Made by a program: the position numbers and the translations under genes. Shown here in pieces: positions 17,028-25,581 of a stretch of 64,000 nucleotides of DNA; position 1 is the first letter of the stretch; every line of letters starts with the position of its first letter. This DNA is from an uncultured Phycisphaerales bacterium (lineage in GTDB: Bacteria; Planctomycetota; Phycisphaerae; Sedimentisphaerales; Anaerohalosphaeraceae): the NCBI GenBank assembly GCA_937868095.1, contig CALMLO010000028.1, forward strand, positions 1 through 64,000, given 5' to 3'. Below the pieces are notes generated by a model. It saw only the letters and a program-made list of their open reading frames with translations, was not told the origin of the DNA and did no database searches.

Positions 17028-17876
17028 TTACTGCGCAAAGGGCACGGCTCGTCCATGGCGGAGGTCGTGGTCGGCGATGCGCCAGGCCTTTCGTTTGATT
17101 TTGCGGATGATTCGACGGTCGGCGGCGGACAGTTTGGTTCGCCCTGCGTAGCGAAGATAGAAACGGAGTCGGTCGGTGCGGGAGATGGTGCGGCCTGGGG
17201 CGGAGTAGTAAAGTTGGGTAAGGTCTTTGATTCGCCATCGCTGTTTGAAGAGGCGGGGGCGAAACGTTCGGTGAAGGTCGATTAAGACCAGTTGGTTGTC
17301 GTCGGTAAGGAAGATATGGGCTAAATACAGGTCTCGATGGCAGAAACCGCTGCGGTGGATGGCGGCGACCCAGTCGGCCAGTCGGCAAAGAAATTGGCGG
17401 CGAGGGGCGGGGTTTTGAAGCGGATTCAGGTTGGTCAGGCAGTCGGGCAGGTGTTTTTCGAGAGAACGGCCTGCGATTTCTTCTGTGATGAGAAAACTTC
17501 GTTTTTCGAAGAGAGTGCCCCACTGGCTTCCGAAGGCGATGATTTTCGGGGTTTGGATGCCGGCCTGTGCGAGCGGTTCGGCGGGGACGCGATCGAGGTC
17601 TGCGGCGGACAGGCGTCGGCCCCAGCGGAGCCAGCCGCCCAGTTGAAGCCGCAGCGGGGGACGATGGTAACGCTTCAGATAGAGGGCTTTGTGCGGGGGC
17701 TGTTCGATGCGGAGTCGGCTGCGAAAGGCGGACAGATTGGATTTGAGGAGGGGCCGGCCGGCGTCGAATGCGAAAACGGCGTCGAACGTTGTCAGGCCGA
17801 GTTGGCGGAGGCGGTCGGCGGAGGCAGGGTCGGCCCAGATGTTTTCAGCAAAGGGTGCAAGGGTCGGCTGGTTCAT
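17028..17876 (-). CDS. Lipopolysaccharide-core kinase (WaaP/KdkA-like)
   Basis: The 282-residue protein is a eukaryotic-like kinase fold of the LPS kinase type. The ATP lysine region is in KALYLKRYHRPPLRL, the catalytic loop is GFCHRDLYLAHIFL (near 190-205), and the metal-binding aspartate is in LVLIDLHRTFRP. Relatives such as WaaP phosphorylate heptose and KdkA phosphorylates Kdo. Heptose phosphorylation is likely because the same operon makes ADP-heptose. The gene overlaps the GT9 gene by 4 bp. Confidence 0.8.
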   Translation of the reverse strand: MNQPTLAPFAENIWADPASADRLRQLGLTTFDAVFAFDAGRPLLKSNLSAFRSRLRIEQPPHKALYLKRYHRPPLRLQLGGWLRWGRRLSAADLDRVPAEPLAQAGIQTPKIIAFGSQWGTLFEKRSFLITEEIAGRSLEKHLPDCLTNLNPLQNPAPRRQFLCRLADWVAAIHRSGFCHRDLYLAHIFLTDDNQLVLIDLHRTFRPRLFKQRWRIKDLTQLYYSAPGRTISRTDRLRFYLRYAGRTKLSAADRRIIRKIKRKAWRIADHDLRHGRAVPFAQ

Positions 17877-18943
17877 TGGGGCTTCTCCGTGAGGAACTGT
17901 TCAGCGGCCTGGAGGACCTGCTCGACGGTGATGGATTCCATGCAGTAGTGCTGTTTTTGTCTGCAAACGGGTTTGTCGCAGGGGACACAGGGGCCTGTAC
18001 CGATGATTTGGATTTCTTTGGTCCAGCCGGTCTGCGTCCACTGGGGATTGTTGGGGCCGAAGAGCGTAATGACTTTTCGCTGGAAGGCGATGGCGATATG
18101 ACGGGGGCCGGTGTCGTTGGTGATGACCAGGTCGGCACGTGCAATGAGGGCTTTGAGGGCGGCCAGATTTAAAGGGACATCGGCGGTGCTGGGCAGAGGG
18201 TGGCGGGTGCAGCGGCGGATGGCCTGGGCGATGGCTGTTTCGTTTGGATTGGGGGCAACGGATAGAATGACCAGGGCGTTGCAGCGTTCTTTGAGGGCAT
18301 CGGCCGTTTGGGCGAATCGTTCGGCCGGCCAGCATTTGCTGGGGCCGAAGGCGCCGCCTGGGACAAGAATGACCAGAGGCCCTGTGTGCGAGGAAAGGGA
18401 GGGAATGCTTTGGATTATCTGTTTGGGGGCATCCGGCTCAAGCGATAGGGTGAGGGTGCGGTCGGAGGTGTCGGCTCCGAGAAAGCGGGCGATGTTCAGG
18501 TAGTACTCCACGGCAGGCAGAGGGACGAAACGGCCGGCTGAATCTTTGAGCGGGCGGATGGGGTCGGTCAGGAGCCAGGTTCGTCCGTCGCGGGCATAGC
18601 CGATGCGGCGAGGAATGCGGCTGCAGGCGGCTGTGAGTGCGGAGCCGAAGGAGTTTTTCAGGAGGATGCAGGTGCGAAAGCGGCCGCGGCGGACTTGAGC
18701 GGCGGTTTGCTGGAAAGACGGGCGGATTTCGAGCCAGTCATCACAGAAGGGGGATGGGCTGAGCAATTGACGAACGGCAGGCGAACTTAGAAAACAAATA
18801 CGGGCAGAGGCAAAGTGCCGGCGAAAGGCGCGAAGGGCGGGGACGGCCATGACTGCATCGCCTAACGGGGAGGGCAGCCAGATAAGAATCCTTTCTTCGG
18901 TCGTCGGGGCTTTAGTCATCAGGAGGTCTTTTTCTGTACGCAT
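17873..18943 (-). CDS. Glycosyltransferase family 9, heptosyltransferase-like
   Basis: The 356-residue protein matches ADP-heptose:LPS heptosyltransferases (WaaF/WaaC type). ILIWLPSPLGDAVMAVPALRAF starts the N-terminal Rossmann domain. LVPGGAFGPSKCWPAERFAQTAD and ADLVITNDTGPRHIAIAF are the conserved donor-site blocks. The C-terminal CVPCDKPVCRQKQHYCME is the usual cysteine-rich tail. The start is either 18943 or M9 at 18919; neither has a strong ribosome binding site. It uses the ADP-heptose made by the genes upstream. Confidence 0.88.
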   Translation of the reverse strand: MRTEKDLLMTKAPTTEERILIWLPSPLGDAVMAVPALRAFRRHFASARICFLSSPAVRQLLSPSPFCDDWLEIRPSFQQTAAQVRRGRFRTCILLKNSFGSALTAACSRIPRRIGYARDGRTWLLTDPIRPLKDSAGRFVPLPAVEYYLNIARFLGADTSDRTLTLSLEPDAPKQIIQSIPSLSSHTGPLVILVPGGAFGPSKCWPAERFAQTADALKERCNALVILSVAPNPNETAIAQAIRRCTRHPLPSTADVPLNLAALKALIARADLVITNDTGPRHIAIAFQRKVITLFGPNNPQWTQTGWTKEIQIIGTGPCVPCDKPVCRQKQHYCMESITVEQVLQAAEQFLTEKPQ

Positions 18944-18949
18944 TGGGTT

Positions 18950-20032
18950 TCAGTCTTTTCGACTCAGCAGCAGGGCGATGGTGAGCAGCTGGAGGACGAC
19001 GGCGTATCCGAGAGTCATTTGGGCGGAAGTAATAGGCCGGGTGGAATCAAACCAGAGCCAGATGCTGAGGATGAGGCAAAAGAGAGAGAGAATGCCGGTT
19101 ATTGTTGCGAGCATTCGTGCAAACGAAAACTCCTCATAAAAATCCTCACGATGGCGAAGGCGGAGCAGATGGAGGATTTCCTGGAGGACCGGATGGGTTT
19201 CGGCGTCGAGAGGAGGGGTCTGCTCGGCATGGGGCTGCTCGGCTGTCTGTGCAGTGGTGTCGTTGGGGAGGTCTTCCAGCGGCTGGGGTTCAGAATGCGC
19301 CGGCAGCGGGGAGGCCGGGGCAGAAGGTTGCGGCTGGTGGGGCTGCTCAGCAGGGGCGGCGGTCGGCGCAGGGGCCGGCGCAGGGGACGGTGCGGGGGAC
19401 GGTGCGGGGGCTGGTGCGGGGGCTGGTGCGGTTTGCTGAGCGGGTCGCGGGGTTTGCTGTTTTTCCTGCATGGTGAGCATGCGGAGCAGATTGGCGGCTT
19501 CCCGTAAACTGGCTGTTTTGTAGTCGGGGACGGGGTCTGTTGGGGCCGGCTGGAGGCGGTGGATGGGAGATTCAATCAAGATGGTTCGACAGCCGGCTCG
19601 GACGCCGGCTTCTATGTCGCGGTACGAATCCCCAATCATCCAGGACTGGGACAAATCGATGGACAGATCGCGGGCGGCCTGGAGGAGCATGCCTGGGTTG
19701 GGTTTGCGCAGGTCGCTTTCGCAGCGGTATTTGGGGATAACCCCTTCGGGATGAAAGGGGCAGTAATAAATGGCGTCCAGATAGGCACCTTCGTCGGCCA
19801 GGAGTTTTTTGAGACGATGGTGAATCTGCTCGAGGGCTTCCTCGGTTACCAGGCCTCGGGCTACGCCGGACTGATTGGAGACGACTACCAGCAGATAGCC
19901 CGTCTTCCTCATCTGAATGAGGGCCTGTGCAACGCCGGGGAGGAGCCGCACCTGGCTGGGGTGATTGATGTAGCCCGGGTCTTCAATCAGCGTCTGGTCG
20001 CGGTCGAGAAAGACGGCTTTATGGGTTGTCAT
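18950..20032 (-). CDS. gmhB: GmhB heptose bisphosphatase fused to a Pro/Ala linker and membrane tail
   Basis: Residues 1-180 are a HAD-IIIA phosphatase like D-glycero-D-manno-heptose-1,7-bisphosphate 7-phosphatase: VFLDRDQTLIEDPGYI, VVVSNQSGVARG, YYCPFHPEG, DLRKPNPGML, MIGDSYRDIEAG. The usual CxC zinc pair reads CES, so one zinc ligand may be lost. Residues about 205-285 are Pro/Ala/Gln-rich with many AP and SPAP repeats. The last 60 residues hold two predicted membrane helices. The family is normally about 180-190 residues, so the doubled length is unusual. It overlaps hldE by 4 bp. Confidence 0.85.
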   Translation of the reverse strand: MTTHKAVFLDRDQTLIEDPGYINHPSQVRLLPGVAQALIQMRKTGYLLVVVSNQSGVARGLVTEEALEQIHHRLKKLLADEGAYLDAIYYCPFHPEGVIPKYRCESDLRKPNPGMLLQAARDLSIDLSQSWMIGDSYRDIEAGVRAGCRTILIESPIHRLQPAPTDPVPDYKTASLREAANLLRMLTMQEKQQTPRPAQQTAPAPAPAPAPSPAPSPAPAPAPTAAPAEQPHQPQPSAPASPLPAHSEPQPLEDLPNDTTAQTAEQPHAEQTPPLDAETHPVLQEILHLLRLRHREDFYEEFSFARMLATITGILSLFCLILSIWLWFDSTRPITSAQMTLGYAVVLQLLTIALLLSRKD

Positions 20033-21546
20033 TTCTGTTTGTCTCCTGGCTGCTGGTTTGTGTTCCGTTGGGCATTTCGGATTTTGTTGATGACGCTGGT
20101 TGAACTTTTTCCCTCGACGAGGGGGGCCAGTTTGACGGTTCCGCCGTATGATTCTACAAATTCTCTGCCGACGACGCCTTTTTGTGCCCAGTCGGCGCCT
20201 TTGACGAGTACATCAGGGCGGATTTGCTGAATGAGGCGAAGGGGGTCAAGTTCATCAAAGAAGACGATATAATCGACAAATTCGAAGGCGGCCAAGACGG
20301 CGGCGCGGTCGTGCTGGTTGTTGATGGGGCGGTCGGGGCCTTTGAGTGCCCTGACGGAGGCGTCGGAGTTGATGCCGACGACGACAATATCCCCCTGCTG
20401 TCGGCAGAATCGGAGGTATTCGATGTGGCCGCGATGAAGTACATCGAAGCATCCGTTGGTGAAGACGATTTTTTCCTTCTGACGGCGGTGAATGTCGAGT
20501 TCTTTGAGCAGGACAGAGAGGTCTTCGCGGATTTTTCCGGTTTTGCTTTTGGACCGGGAGATAATTTCATTGATGATTTCGCTGATTGAGACGGTGGCGA
20601 CGCCGAATTTTTCGACTTCGATGCCGGCGGCGATATTGGCCAGCTGAAGGGCAGTAGCCCAGTCGCAGCCGGCGGCGAGGGTGACGGCGAGGGCGGCCAG
20701 CATCATATCGCCGGCTCCGGTGACGTCATAGACAGTGCGCGGCACGGTGGGGAAGTGCTGGTCAATGTCGGCGGTGCGAAGGTAGGCCCCTTCTTTGTCG
20801 AGGGTGATGACGACGGCTTCGAGCTGGAGCTGGTCATAGAGTTTGGCGGCGGCGCGGGCGGCATCGTCGATGGTATTGATGGGAAAGCCGACAGCGCCTG
20901 CGGTTTCCCTGCGGTTGGGCGTGATGAGGGTGGCGCCGGTGAACTTGGAGTAATCGGGCTGGAGGGGAGGGTCGATAAGGACTTTTTTTCCGGCCTGGCG
21001 GGCGGCTCGGATGAGACACCGGCAGAAATCCGGCTGGAGAAGTCCTTTGTTGTAATCCTGGAGGCAGACAATGTCGGAGCATCCGAGCCGGCTTTGAAAG
21101 TGCTCCAAGAGCCGATCGTATTGCTCGTCTGTGAGGGGCAGGGTGCATTCATCGTCGATGCGGAGCAGCTGCTGACGGTGGCGGTGCTGGGCCAGACCGA
21201 TGATGCGCTGCTTGCTGATGGTGGGCCGGTCGGGCAGGGGAATGAGGGCGGAGCAGTCGGCTTTGAGTTGGGTGAGCAGTTCGAGGAGTCGACGGCCTTC
21301 GGCATCGTCTCCGATGACGCCGATGCACAGGCAGTGTGCGTCCAGCGTGGTGATGTCGGCGGCGACGGAGGCCGCTCCTCCCGGGCTGTATTGTCGGTCC
21401 ATGACCTTGAGTACCTGGACGGGGGCCTCGGGGCTGATGCGAAGGGCGTCTCCGTAGATGTAGCTGTCGAGCATAAAATCGCCGGCCAGCAATACGGTCG
21501 GCGAGCCCAGTTGGGTAACGGTTTTCAGCAAGTGGGGCAGGGTCAT
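20029..21546 (-). CDS. hldE: Bifunctional heptose-7-phosphate kinase/adenylyltransferase HldE
   Basis: The 505-residue protein carries both ADP-heptose synthesis domains. Residues about 1-330 are a PfkB-type kinase (LAGDFMLDSYIYGD, SPGGAASVAADI, VYDVTGAGDMMLAAL) that makes heptose-1,7-bisphosphate. Residues about 350-490 are the nucleotidyltransferase (VFTNGCFDVLHRGHIEYL, KGPDRPINNQHDRAAVLAAF) that makes ADP-D-glycero-D-manno-heptose. GmhB follows and performs the step between the two. Neither gmhA nor the epimerase hldD is in the window. Confidence 0.94.
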   Translation of the reverse strand: MTLPHLLKTVTQLGSPTVLLAGDFMLDSYIYGDALRISPEAPVQVLKVMDRQYSPGGAASVAADITTLDAHCLCIGVIGDDAEGRRLLELLTQLKADCSALIPLPDRPTISKQRIIGLAQHRHRQQLLRIDDECTLPLTDEQYDRLLEHFQSRLGCSDIVCLQDYNKGLLQPDFCRCLIRAARQAGKKVLIDPPLQPDYSKFTGATLITPNRRETAGAVGFPINTIDDAARAAAKLYDQLQLEAVVITLDKEGAYLRTADIDQHFPTVPRTVYDVTGAGDMMLAALAVTLAAGCDWATALQLANIAAGIEVEKFGVATVSISEIINEIISRSKSKTGKIREDLSVLLKELDIHRRQKEKIVFTNGCFDVLHRGHIEYLRFCRQQGDIVVVGINSDASVRALKGPDRPINNQHDRAAVLAAFEFVDYIVFFDELDPLRLIQQIRPDVLVKGADWAQKGVVGREFVESYGGTVKLAPLVEGKSSTSVINKIRNAQRNTNQQPGDKQK

Positions 21547-22619
21547 AGCGGCTCCTGTTTTGTTTTTGTTTTGATTCGTTCCTCGATGGCGGCGAGGATG
21601 GGTTCGGGCGGCGTTAAAAATTCCAGTTCAAGAGTGAGGTAATAGAGGGGAATCTGATTGTTCTGTTCGGTCAAAAGGGCCGCTTTCACCCAGTCTTTTT
21701 CTGTTGTTAAGATGATTTCGGCACCGGCCTGGCGGGCCTGATGGACAAGGGTGCGGATGTCGTCGGGGTTGTAGGGGTGGTGGTCTTTGAAGAGCGTTTT
21801 GCCGACGATGGAGACGCCGAGAGATTCGACGCTTCGGAGGAAGGCGGCGGGATTTCCGATGCCGCAGAAGACAAAGGCCTTTTTGCCGGCCAGTTGGGAG
21901 GCAGGGATGGCCTGGCCGTGAAAGGTGCGGGCCTGATTCTGTCGGTGGACGGCATGGAAAATCAGGATGTTGGGCTGAAAACGGCGGAGCGTGCTTTCAA
22001 TCTCGGCGATTTGTTCTTCAGAGGCCAGGTCAAATCGTGTAATCACGGCGATGTGAGCCCTGCGGACTGAACGGACGGGTTCGCGGAGAAGGCCGGCGGG
22101 GAGCAGTTTGCCATAGCCGAAAGGGCAGGAGGCGTCGATAGCGATGATGTCGAGGTCCCGCTTGAGGCGGCGGTGCTGGAAGCCGTCGTCGAGGATGAGT
22201 ACGTCAGGTTGGTGGAGGCGGACGGCTTTTTGGGCGGCGGCCAGCCGATCGGGGTTGACGATGACGGCGGCGCCGCTGCAGGCCTTGGCCAGCAGGGCCG
22301 GTTCGTCGGAAAATCGGTGGGGGGAAGTTCGATATCCGCGGGTGAGGATGGCACAGGTGCGGCCTTTGGCGGTGAGTTGGTTGACCAGCCAGATGACCAG
22401 CGGGGTTTTGCCGGTTCCGCCGGTGGTGAGATTGCCGATGCTGACGACGACGGGGGCAACCGGATGGGACGGCAGGAAGCCGCGGTCGTAGAGCCAGTTG
22501 CGAAGGGCTACGGCTGCTGCATACGGCCAGGAAGCCAAACGAAGAAGAAGCCGCAGGACGGCCGGCCCTGCTCCTTTGGCTCTGCCGGAAACAAGTTGAC
22601 GAAACGCATGCTCGTTCAA
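21543..22619 (-). CDS. lpxK: Tetraacyldisaccharide 4'-kinase LpxK
   Basis: LpxK phosphorylates the lipid A disaccharide to give lipid IVA at the inner membrane. The 358-residue protein has a hydrophobic N-terminus, the P-loop GNLTTGGTGKTPLV (about 60-75), LTRGYRT, LDDGFQHRRLKRDLDIIAID and GKTLFKDHHPYNPDDI. The stop overlaps the hldE start by 4 bp. Its presence supports a full lipid A outer membrane in this lineage. Confidence 0.93.
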   Translation of the reverse strand: MNEHAFRQLVSGRAKGAGPAVLRLLLRLASWPYAAAVALRNWLYDRGFLPSHPVAPVVVSIGNLTTGGTGKTPLVIWLVNQLTAKGRTCAILTRGYRTSPHRFSDEPALLAKACSGAAVIVNPDRLAAAQKAVRLHQPDVLILDDGFQHRRLKRDLDIIAIDASCPFGYGKLLPAGLLREPVRSVRRAHIAVITRFDLASEEQIAEIESTLRRFQPNILIFHAVHRQNQARTFHGQAIPASQLAGKKAFVFCGIGNPAAFLRSVESLGVSIVGKTLFKDHHPYNPDDIRTLVHQARQAGAEIILTTEKDWVKAALLTEQNNQIPLYYLTLELEFLTPPEPILAAIEERIKTKTKQEPL

Positions 22620-22643
22620 ACCGGTTCCCTCGGAATGTTTGGG

Positions 22644-23726
22644 TTATAAGGTGCGGATTTTCCGGATAATGGCATCGGCCATTTGCCGGGTGCCGACGGC
22701 GGTGGGGTCGTCTCGGTTTGGTTTTAGGTCGTAGGTTACGTCTTTGCCTTCGGCGATGACGGCAGCAACGGCCTGTTCGAGTTTTCGGGCCTGGGCGGTG
22801 AACCCGAGGTGCTCGAGCATGAGCATGCCGCTGAGAATCAGAGCGGTTGGGTTGACCTTGTTAAGCCCTTTGTATTTGGGGGCGCTGCCGTGTGTGGCTT
22901 CAAAGATAGCCCCTTTTTCGCCGATGTTGGCACCGGGGGCGACGCCGAGGCCGCCGACCAGCCCTGCACATAAATCACTGATGATGTCGCCGTAAAGATT
23001 GGGCAGGACGATAACATCGTAGAGTTCGGGTTTTTGGACTAACTGCATACACATATTGTCCACGATTCGGTCTTCAAATTCGATATCGGGATATTCTGCG
23101 GCGACTTGCCGGCTGATTTCAAGCCAGAGACCATCGGTGTGTTTCATGATGTTGGCTTTGTGGACGGAGGTTACCTTTTTTCGGCCTCTTTTGCGGGCAT
23201 AGTCAAAGGCAAAGCGGACGATACGCTGGGTTCCTTCGACGGAGATGGGCTTGATGCTGATGCCGGTGTTTGTGCTGATTTTCCGGGTGCTGTGCTTATT
23301 GAGCCAGTCGATGAGTTCGAGGGTTTCCCGGCGGGCTTTTTCAAATTCGATGCCGGCATAGAGGTCTTCGGTGTTTTCCCGGACGATGACCAAGTCAATA
23401 TTTTCATAGCGGCTTCGTACGCCTTTGTAACTTTTGCAGGGGCGCACGCAGGCATAGAGGTCAAAGAGCTGGCGGAGGTGGACGTTGACGGAGCGAAAGC
23501 CCGTGCCGACAGGGGTGGTGATGGGGGCCTTCAGGCCGATTCCGTTCCGCCGGAGGGATTCGATTGCGGCTTCCGGCAGCGGGGTTCCGGCGGTCTGCAT
23601 AACGTCGATGCCGGCTTCCTGGATATCCCATTCAATAGGGGCACCGGTTGCGTCGATGCAGCGTCGTGCTGCTTCGGCTATTTCTGGACCGATTCCATCA
23701 CCTTTAATCAATGTGACCAGCGGCAT
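22644..23726 (-). CDS. NAD-type isocitrate/isopropylmalate dehydrogenase family enzyme
   Basis: The 360-residue protein belongs to the beta-decarboxylating dehydrogenases. [17 protein letters not shown] begins it, [17 protein letters not shown] and [17 protein letters not shown] are the substrate-loop blocks of the isocitrate dehydrogenase (NAD) subgroup, and [20 protein letters not shown] gives the cofactor region. Homoisocitrate or isopropylmalate specificity cannot be fully excluded. GGGAGA precedes the ATG. It is the first gene of the lipid A/core operon, 24 bp before lpxK, without an obvious functional link. Confidence 0.87.
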   Translation of the reverse strand: MPLVTLIKGDGIGPEIAEAARRCIDATGAPIEWDIQEAGIDVMQTAGTPLPEAAIESLRRNGIGLKAPITTPVGTGFRSVNVHLRQLFDLYACVRPCKSYKGVRSRYENIDLVIVRENTEDLYAGIEFEKARRETLELIDWLNKHSTRKISTNTGISIKPISVEGTQRIVRFAFDYARKRGRKKVTSVHKANIMKHTDGLWLEISRQVAAEYPDIEFEDRIVDNMCMQLVQKPELYDVIVLPNLYGDIISDLCAGLVGGLGVAPGANIGEKGAIFEATHGSAPKYKGLNKVNPTALILSGMLMLEHLGFTAQARKLEQAVAAVIAEGKDVTYDLKPNRDDPTAVGTRQMADAIIRKIRTL

Positions 23727-23916
23727 TCGAATCTCCCTAATTTCTTTTTTTTCAATTGGTTATATTGTTTTGCTTTCTTGATTTTTAAAAGATGGGGATG
23801 GCCGGAGTCGGCTGTAAAAGGAAAACAATACCTCTCTTTGCTCTGGTTGTCAACCAGAGAATCGGGATTGGGCGGTCTTTTGAAAGCAGGCCGACCCTTC
23901 GGTGAAGATGCCTTTT

Positions 23917-24312
23917 TTATAGGACGGTAATCTCTTTTTCAGACTGCCAAAGGCCGTGGATGTTGCAGTAGGCCAAGGCATAGAGGGTTCCTGATTTGGA
24001 GATTTTCAGTGCGGCCGATGCCTCGTGGTGGGTAAATAATGGGCCCTTATCGGGGCCTTCGATTGATTCGCCGTGCGAGGTAAATTCGATATGGGCCGCC
24101 TGACGCGGGTATTTTCCGCCTTTTTCCTGATAATAGAGGGAAATCCACCGGATATGATGTTCTGTTTTGTTAGGATGGGCAATTTCTTTTCCGATGGTGA
24201 CAGTAACACGGAAGATTTCGTCGGGCTTGACCTTGTCCGGCGCTTCGATAACAGGGACGTGTTTTTCATTTTTCCAGTCAGCGGTTTGCACCTGTTCTGT
24301 GAGGTGTGCCAT
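23917..24312 (-). CDS. Superoxide reductase (neelaredoxin/desulfoferrodoxin type)
   Basis: The 131-residue protein is a 1Fe superoxide reductase, which reduces superoxide to peroxide in anaerobes without making oxygen. The non-heme iron ligands are visible: EKHVPVI (with the conserved Glu and Lys), the histidines in HPNKTEHHIRWI, and CNIHGLW, which gives the axial Cys and the last His. The N-terminal rubredoxin-like cluster of desulfoferrodoxin is absent, so this is the neelaredoxin form. AAAGGGA precedes the ATG. It supports an anaerobic lifestyle. Confidence 0.9.
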   Translation of the reverse strand: MAHLTEQVQTADWKNEKHVPVIEAPDKVKPDEIFRVTVTIGKEIAHPNKTEHHIRWISLYYQEKGGKYPRQAAHIEFTSHGESIEGPDKGPLFTHHEASAALKISKSGTLYALAYCNIHGLWQSEKEITVL

Positions 24313-24425
24313 AGAAAAATCCCTTTCTGTAAAAGACCCTTTTTGCGATTGGATTTTGAGACATTATAAAAAGGGGCGGCGGCTTTTGGCAAGAAAAGAA
24401 AGATTTTTGGAAAATAGTCAATCGC

Positions 24426-24445
24426 AAATATTTCCGCAAATATTT
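24426..24445. promoter_or_regulatory. Operator-like element, copy 1
   Basis: The sequence reads AAATATTT-CCGC-AAATATTT. The inner 16 bp form a dyad, ATATTTC-CG-CAAATAT, centred on CG as in LacI-family operators. Two more copies lie at 26933-26952 and 32709-32728. It ends 4 bp upstream of a -35 box. Confidence 0.65.
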
Positions 24446-24449
24446 AAGA

Positions 24450-24478
24450 TTGACTTTATGCTTTTTGAGAGGTAAGAT
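24450..24478 (+). promoter_or_regulatory. Sigma70-type promoter of prepilin-like gene 1
   Basis: TTGACT at 24450-24455 and TAAGAT at 24473-24478 are separated by 17 bp. The gene start is 39 bases further down, with GGAAAGGAG as ribosome binding site. Confidence 0.7.
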
Positions 24479-24517
24479 ATCTGAAGTGGGTCAAATCGGC
24501 AAGGGAAAGGAGACGGA

Positions 24518-25396
24518 ATGAAACATCGAGCGGGCTTTACGCTGATAGAGCTGCTGGTGGTGATTGCCATTATCTCTCTGCTGGTTTCGATTGTTCTGCC
24601 GGCTTTAAAGGGGGCGAGGATTCAGGCCCAGATGGCGGTTTGTCTTGCTAATCTGAATGGTCTGTCGAAGGGATATCATGCCTATGCGGATAATCATGAT
24701 TCCAAACTGGTCAACGGCGATGTTCCGCGGTATCCGGGCCAGCAAGGATTGGATTTGCGCACGCTTGGGACTCGTCCGCCGTATTGGGCAGATTGTCCGC
24801 AGGATGAAGGTTATCATTATATGGGGGAGCCGTCGCAGGCCCCTTGTCCGCCGACGCTGGAGCATAAGAAACTGGGGATTATGCGCGGGGCGCTGTATGA
24901 TTATGCGGCTGATCCGGCGGTGTATCACTGTCCGGGGGATTTGAGCCAGCTGCTTGTGCCCAACGGGCTTGGGGGGCAGGATTCCAACCCCTATGCGGAG
25001 AATTATTCTTATCGAAGTTATTCGGTGTCGGATTTGCTGAATGCGTGGAATCCGACGCAGGACCGACGGGCCGTGAAAAAGATGACGGAGATTGTTACGC
25101 CCAGTTCGAAGTTTGTGTTTATCGAGTCAACGGATAATCGCGGGTGGCTGATGGGCAGCTGGAACTTTCTGATGGAGCGAACACCGCCTCAAAGCGATAC
25201 GCTGGCGATATGGCATCGGAAGCGGAGCGGTTTTGGGTTTGCGGATGGACACGGTGAAATTCATACATGGACGGACCCGGATATTATTGCAGCGGCCGCA
25301 GACCCGAAACGGACGTGGTTTTCTTATACGAATACCAGCTCAGATGATTACCGGTTTCTTGTGCGGGGGTATATTCCCGGCCGGAACATCAAATAA
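24518..25396 (+). CDS. Type II secretion-like prepilin protein with H-X9-DG motif (1)
   Basis: The 292-residue protein begins with a class III prepilin leader, cleaved before F in MKHRAG/FTLIELLVVIAII, then a hydrophobic helix. The C-terminal part has H-RKRSGFGFA-DG, an exact H-X9-DG motif. Such proteins occur in large paralogous families in planctomycetes and their role is uncertain; pseudopilus-like fibres or surface carbohydrate handling have been suggested. The gene stands alone between the copy 1 operator and a convergent lacI-type gene, so it is probably part of the mannan regulon. Confidence 0.85.
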   Translation: MKHRAGFTLIELLVVIAIISLLVSIVLPALKGARIQAQMAVCLANLNGLSKGYHAYADNHDSKLVNGDVPRYPGQQGLDLRTLGTRPPYWADCPQDEGYHYMGEPSQAPCPPTLEHKKLGIMRGALYDYAADPAVYHCPGDLSQLLVPNGLGGQDSNPYAENYSYRSYSVSDLLNAWNPTQDRRAVKKMTEIVTPSSKFVFIESTDNRGWLMGSWNFLMERTPPQSDTLAIWHRKRSGFGFADGHGEIHTWTDPDIIAAAADPKRTWFSYTNTSSDDYRFLVRGYIPGRNIK

Positions 25397-25581
25397 CAGT
25401 CCAGCGGCTTTGGAGAAGAAGGAGCGGTCCTCTTCGTTGGCGGAAGGCCTATTGTGCGGCTTGTGCGGCAGGGCTTAGGCGGAAAAGAACTATGTCGCGG
25501 GGAGCGAGCCGGCCGTGAAAATCCTGAAGGGTGGTGCCGGTTTCATACCGGTCATAGGGCAATTTGGAGGAAGAATGATTT
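25397..25581. other. Convergent intergenic region
   Basis: This is the gap between the convergent prepilin-like and LacI-type genes. A short inverted repeat (CCGGT-TTCAT-ACCGG, about 25537-25551) is the only structure seen, and it has no T-tract. It may be a weak terminator. Confidence 0.3.

Noticed and set aside
19300-19500. Low-complexity repeat as a CRISPR or tandem-repeat locus
   Set aside because: The repeats encode the Pro/Ala linker of the heptose phosphatase in frame and have no spacer structure.
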